A stretch of DNA of 10,025 nt from DASZJY01 sp036260255 (GTDB lineage Bacteria > Actinomycetota > Acidimicrobiia > Acidimicrobiales > AC-14): contig DATAAF010000020.1 in assembly GCA_036260255.1 (NCBI GenBank), positions 1-10,025 of the forward strand, written 5' to 3'. The position numbers were made by a program, and so were the translations under genes. Of this stretch, positions 6,938 to 10,025 are shown one piece after another; the stretch's first letter is position 1, and each line of letters begins with the position of its first letter. The notes under the pieces were generated by a model that was not told where the DNA came from, did no database searches, and worked only from the letters and a program-made list of their open reading frames with translations.

Positions 6938-7957
6938 ATGAGAAGTGTCGTGTACACGAAGACCGGTGGACCCGAGGTGCTCGACGTCGTCGAGCGGGCC
7001 GATCCCGAGCCGGGCCCGGGCGACGTCCTCGTCAAGGTGGCGGTGTCGGGCGTCAACCCGACCGACTGGAAGAACCGCAGGGGCAAGAGCCCGGGCGAGT
7101 CGCTGCCCTTCCCCGAGGTGGTCCCGAACCAGGACGGCGCCGGCACCGTCGTGGCCGTCGGCGAAGGGGTCGACGAGGCGCGGGTGGGCCAGCGGGTGTG
7201 GCTGTGGGAGTCACAGTGGGAGCGGGCCGACGGCACCGCCCAGGAGCTCGTCGCCATCCCCGGCCGCCAGGCGGTGCCCCTCCCCGACGAGGCCTCGTTC
7301 GACCTGGGGGCCACCCTCGGCATCCCCTACCTCACCGCCCACCGCTGCCTCACCGTCGGCACCGACGGGACCGACACCATCGGGCCGGGCTCCCTGGACG
7401 GCCACACCGTCCTCGTCGCCGGGGGCGCCGGCGTCGTCGGGCACGCCGCCATCGAGCTGGCCAAGTGGGCGGGGGCGACGGTGGTGACCACGGTCAGCTC
7501 CCCGGAGAAGGGGGAGCTGGCGTCCGCCGCCGGCGCCGACCACGTCGTCAACTACCGCGCCGGCGACACCGCCGAGGAGGTAAGCAAGGCGGCCCCCGAC
7601 GGGGTCGACCTGGTCGTCGAGGTGGCGCCCGTCGCCAACGCCGAGCTCGACCGGGACGTGCTGGCGTCCGACGGCACGGTCTCGGTGTACGCCAGCGGCG
7701 AGGGAGACCTCACCATCCCGGTGCGGTGGGCGATGAAGATCAACGCCCGCTTCCAGTTCGTGCTCGTCTACACGGTGCCGGAGCGGGCCAAGATGCAGGC
7801 GGTGCACGACGTGGAGGCGGCGGTCACCGCCGGCGCCCTGCGGGTGGGCGAGGAGGCCGGCCTCGCCCTCCACCGCTTCCCGCTGGAGCGGACGGCCGAT
7901 GCCCACGCCGCCGTCGAGGACGGGGCGGTGGGCAAGGTCCTGATCGACGTCAGCTGA
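6938..7957 (+). CDS. MDR-family NAD(P)-dependent oxidoreductase (quinone oxidoreductase-like)
   Basis: A 339-residue medium-chain dehydrogenase/reductase without zinc-binding cysteines, resembling NADPH:quinone oxidoreductases that reduce quinones or enones. The N-terminal catalytic domain has the family pattern PGPGDVLVKVAVSGVNPTDW and PNQDGAGTVVAVGEGV. The Rossmann nucleotide-binding motif AGGAGVVG is at residues 161-168, followed by AAIELAKWAGATVV and AGADHVVNYR. The protein ends in HAAVEDGAVGKVLIDVS as usual. The ATG at 6938 gives the conserved MRSVVYTKTGGPEVL opening; upstream in-frame sequence belongs to the ku region and is not conserved-looking. It is transcribed against its neighbours, diverging from ku and converging on the ligase gene, overlapping the latter by 8 bp. 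Coenzyme and substrate cannot be fixed from sequence, and a role in repair is not implied. Confidence 0.92.
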   Translation: MRSVVYTKTGGPEVLDVVERADPEPGPGDVLVKVAVSGVNPTDWKNRRGKSPGESLPFPEVVPNQDGAGTVVAVGEGVDEARVGQRVWLWESQWERADGTAQELVAIPGRQAVPLPDEASFDLGATLGIPYLTAHRCLTVGTDGTDTIGPGSLDGHTVLVAGGAGVVGHAAIELAKWAGATVVTTVSSPEKGELASAAGADHVVNYRAGDTAEEVSKAAPDGVDLVVEVAPVANAELDRDVLASDGTVSVYASGEGDLTIPVRWAMKINARFQFVLVYTVPERAKMQAVHDVEAAVTAGALRVGEEAGLALHRFPLERTADAHAAVEDGAVGKVLIDVS

Positions 7958-8936
7958 GGGGCGGGAGCGGCTCTTCCCGGACGACTTCTCGGGGGTCCTT
8001 GTCCGGTCGCAGGCCCTTGAACGAGGGATGGCGGAGCCGCCCGTCGGTGGTCCAGTCGCTGTACTCCACCTCGGAAACGAGGACCGGCTCGACGAAGACC
8101 ATCCGGCCGGGGAGCCGGGGGGTGTCCGCGAACGGGCTTTGGTCCCGGCGCAGCGGCGCCAGCCGGGCCCAGAGCTCGCCGAGCGCCTTCTCGGTGAACC
8201 CGGTGCCGACGTTGCCGGCGTACACCAGCCGGTCACCGTCGTAGTAGCCGACCATGAGGGAGCCGAAGCGGTCTGCGCGCGACCCCTCGCCCGCCGTCCA
8301 CCCACCGACCACGAACTCCTGCCGCCGGTGGTTCTTGAGCTTGAGCCAGCAGCGGGAGCGCCGCCCCGGCTCGTAGCGGCTGTCGAGCTTCTTGGCGACG
8401 ATGCCCTCGAGCCCGGCCGCCCGGCTCGCCTGCAGCACGCTCGGGCCGTCTCCCGCGTGCGAGGGCGGCACCTGCCAGCGGGGGCCGGCCAGCTGCAGCC
8501 CGTCGAGGAGGTCCCGGCGCTCCGAGTAGGGGAGGTCGAGCGTCGGTTCGCCGTCCAGGGCGAGGACATCGAACCCGAGCCAGGCCACCGGCACCTGGTT
8601 CATACGCCGGCGGGCGTCAGCCGCCGACGCCACGTGCATGCGCTGCTGCAGGAGCTGGAAGCTGGGCCGGCCACGGTCGTCCACCGCCACCACCTCGCCG
8701 TCGAGGACGGCCGAGCGCCCGCCCAGGGCGTCGGCGATGCCGGCCAGCTCGGGATAGCGGTCGGTGACGTCGATCTGGCGGCGTCCCTGGACGCACACGT
8801 CGCCGTCGTCCACGAACACGAGGGCCCGCACGCCGTCCCACTTGAACTCGTACGCCCACGCCGAGTCGTCAGGTGGGAGACGGTCGGCCGGGGTGGCGAG
8901 CATTGGTGCGATGAACGAGTGACCGGGAAGGGGCAC
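7950..8936 (-). CDS. ligD: ATP-dependent DNA ligase, LigD ligase-domain type (NHEJ), stand-alone
   Basis: A 328-residue nucleotidyltransferase with an adenylation domain and an OB domain. The adenylated lysine is Lys32 in EFKWDGVRA (motif I). Other motifs are RYPELAG, AVLDGEVVAVDDRGRPSF (motif III region), FDVLALDG, GLEGIVAKKLDSRYEPGRRS (motif IV, shown as a landmark) and WLKLKNHRRQEFVVGGW (motif V). The OB domain ends with GRLRHPSFKGLRPDKDP, typical of LigD/LigC ligases. It seals the nick after Ku- and polymerase-directed end processing. It carries no polymerase or phosphoesterase domain and so resembles LigC-type enzymes in architecture. Start is GTG 8936, preceded by a G-rich run; an internal ATG at residue 12 is possible but would cut the conserved N-terminus. 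It lies 22 bp downstream of the fibronectin-like gene and overlaps the convergent oxidoreductase gene by 8 bp. Confidence 0.94.
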   Translation of the reverse strand: MPLPGHSFIAPMLATPADRLPPDDSAWAYEFKWDGVRALVFVDDGDVCVQGRRQIDVTDRYPELAGIADALGGRSAVLDGEVVAVDDRGRPSFQLLQQRMHVASAADARRRMNQVPVAWLGFDVLALDGEPTLDLPYSERRDLLDGLQLAGPRWQVPPSHAGDGPSVLQASRAAGLEGIVAKKLDSRYEPGRRSRCWLKLKNHRRQEFVVGGWTAGEGSRADRFGSLMVGYYDGDRLVYAGNVGTGFTEKALGELWARLAPLRRDQSPFADTPRLPGRMVFVEPVLVSEVEYSDWTTDGRLRHPSFKGLRPDKDPREVVREEPLPPLS

Positions 8937-8958
8937 CCCCCCATTGTCGACGAAGAGC

Positions 8959-9393
8959 TCAGAGACAGAGGCCGGGTGTGCTCTTGGTCGCCGAGATGAC
9001 CGCGGACGTCCACGACAGGTAGTAGGCGTACACCTTCCAGGTGTAGGTCGTCCCCGTACGGAGCCCGGTCTCGGTGAGGCTGGTCGTCGTCCGAGGCGTC
9101 ACGGTGGTGGTCGCCTCGAGCGTCGTCCCCCGCCAGCGCTCCACCTTGTAGCCGCTGGCGAAGGTGGACGGTGTCGCCGTCCACGTGAGGTCGGCCTTGG
9201 GGCCGAGAACGAGCAGCGAGCAGCCCGTGGTCACCGACAGGTTCGACGCCGGTTGCAGGGTGCCCGACGACAGCGTGTGGGCCGCGTTCGCCGAGCTGGA
9301 GAAGGCCGCCGACGCCGACACCGCCGGGCCCACGAGGACGACCAGCGCCAGGGCGGCGGCCGGGACCACTCGACGGGCGCGGGAGCGACGCAT
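8959..9393 (-). CDS. Small secreted fibronectin type III-like protein, probable SipW-type substrate
   Basis: A 144-residue exported protein. Residues 1-30 form a signal peptide: a basic n-region (MRRSRARR), a hydrophobic core (AAALALVVLVG) and an ASA-A cleavage site. The following FSSSANAAHTLSSGTLQ resembles the start of mature TasA/camelysin-type proteins, whose leaders are processed by SipW-class peptidases. From about residue 47 the protein is a single fibronectin III-like beta-sandwich (LTWTATPSTFASGYKVERW, TTYTWKVYAYY). Cys58 and Cys143 could form a disulfide clamping the domain ends. No membrane anchor, LPXTG motif or lipobox is present, so it is probably released or assembled extracellularly. 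Start is ATG 9393, 4 bp after the signal peptidase stop, with no strong ribosome site of its own, suggesting coupling. A longer in-frame opening upstream overlaps the peptidase gene and lacks a signal peptide. The exact function is unknown. Confidence 0.82.
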   Translation of the reverse strand: MRRSRARRVVPAAALALVVLVGPAVSASAAFSSSANAAHTLSSGTLQPASNLSVTTGCSLLVLGPKADLTWTATPSTFASGYKVERWRGTTLEATTTVTPRTTTSLTETGLRTGTTYTWKVYAYYLSWTSAVISATKSTPGLCL

Positions 9394-9397
9394 GCGT

Positions 9398-9976
9398 CTA
9401 CGCAGGGACGGGCCCTGCGCCGACGGGGCCGCGCTGGGGGCTGGCTGCCCCCCTGGGCCGACGGGGGAACCAGATCTCACCCAGCCAGATGAGGCACAGC
9501 AGCAGCGGGAGCCCGAAGACGCACACCCGCCGGACCACAGGGTGGCGGAGCGCATGGAGGGCGTATCCCGCCTTGGGGACCGCTCCCCGCACCTGCCACA
9601 GCGGGCCGGTGTCCATTCGTGCCACCCACGGATCGGCCTCGGCGTTGGCGTCGCCCTTGGTGCGGATGACGGGGTGGTCGCCGCCCTCGAGGATCTCGAC
9701 GACCCGGTGGGCGACGACCCTGCGGTCTTCGACGGGGATCTGGTACATCACCACGTCACCGACGCCGAGGTCGCGGGCGGCCATCGGCGTGATGAAGACG
9801 ATCGAGCCTTCCGGCAGGGTGGGCCGCATGCTGCCGGTGAGCACCGTGGCCGTCCGGTAGCGGCCGGTGTGGGGGAGCAGGCCGAACGCCATCAGGGCGC
9901 CGGCGGCGAGGACGACCAGGCCGGAGGTGGCCACGCTGACGCCCCGGCCCAAGAGGTTCCTAAGTGAAGTACGCAT
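9398..9976 (-). CDS. sipW: Signal peptidase I, SipW/ER type
   Basis: A 192-residue membrane protease that cleaves signal peptides outside the cytoplasmic membrane. An N-terminal membrane helix (about 13-35) is followed by the catalytic serine Ser49 in TGSMRPTLPEGS. The general base is His90 (VVAHRV) instead of the Lys of ordinary bacterial LepB, which marks the archaeal/ER/SipW class. Asp109 and Asp115 lie in IRTKGDANAEADP, the conserved late box. A second hydrophobic segment (about 150-170, VCVFGLPLLLCLIWLGEIW) forms a C-terminal membrane helix, and the tail is Pro/Gly/Arg-rich. Start is ATG 9976 with GGAG (9985-9988) 8 nt upstream. It is followed after 4 bp by a small exported protein that is its likely dedicated substrate, as in sipW-tasA style loci. 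Confidence 0.93.
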   Translation of the reverse strand: MRTSLRNLLGRGVSVATSGLVVLAAGALMAFGLLPHTGRYRTATVLTGSMRPTLPEGSIVFITPMAARDLGVGDVVMYQIPVEDRRVVAHRVVEILEGGDHPVIRTKGDANAEADPWVARMDTGPLWQVRGAVPKAGYALHALRHPVVRRVCVFGLPLLLCLIWLGEIWFPRRPRGAASPQRGPVGAGPVPA

Positions 9977-10003
9977 CGTCGTGTCTCCGCTCGCGCGAAC
10001 CGG

Positions 10004-10025
10004 GCGGCGCCCTGTGGGGCGCCGC
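10004..10025. repeat. Perfect 9-bp inverted repeat (stem-loop) at window edge
   Basis: GCGGCGCCC and GGGCGCCGC pair perfectly around a TGTG tetraloop (10013-10016). It lies 27 bp upstream of the signal peptidase start. No T-run follows on the - strand, so it is not a standard terminator for a gene to the right. On the + strand the window ends, so a terminator in that direction cannot be excluded. It could also be a leader structure or an operator. Confidence 0.55.

Noticed and set aside
8028..8999. + strand open frame antisense to the DNA ligase gene
   Set aside because: No motifs are seen; the ligase on the - strand has all nucleotidyltransferase motifs.

Overview
The window is about 10 kb of very GC-rich DNA, almost fully coding, with short intergenic gaps, GTG/TTG starts, and G or C at most third codon positions. 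Paired 2-oxoacid:ferredoxin oxidoreductase subunits, a Ku/LigD-type end-joining set split into single-domain proteins, and an ER/SipW-type signal peptidase beside a small exported protein all point to an actinomycete. Acidimicrobiia or a related uncultured lineage is my best guess; this is inference, since no rRNA or other marker gene is present.

Left block, + strand (1-5186): the 3' part of korA and the complete korB (4-bp overlap) encode a 2-oxoacid (probably 2-oxoglutarate):ferredoxin oxidoreductase. They are followed by a diverged endonuclease V-like protein, a membrane protein with a spermidine-synthase-like methyltransferase-fold domain, a small four-cysteine protein, a VOC/glyoxalase-fold protein and a short unrecognised ORF without an ordinary start codon. 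Gaps are small, so some of these may be co-transcribed, but candidate -10 elements before several of them suggest internal promoters.

Middle block (5183-8936): a bacterial non-homologous end-joining set. The LigD-type polymerase/primase and Ku are a tight two-gene unit on the - strand. The ATP-dependent DNA ligase is a separate - strand gene about 1 kb away. Between them, on the + strand, lies an MDR-family quinone-oxidoreductase-like gene. Ku, polymerase and ligase would together bridge, process and seal double-strand breaks. No 3'-phosphoesterase domain of the classical three-domain LigD is present in the window.

Right block, - strand (8959-9976): a SipW/ER-type signal peptidase and, 4 bp downstream, a small secreted fibronectin-III-like protein whose mature N-terminus looks like that of SipW-dependent substrates. 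The ligase gene begins only 22 bp after it. A perfect 9-bp stem-loop lies upstream of the peptidase gene at the window edge.

Nothing here is clearly a new system. The points most worth checking are the endonuclease V homologue lacking the first catalytic Asp, the signal peptidase/substrate pair next to the repair ligase, the split end-joining locus, and the small ORF whose apparent leaderless start is ATC.
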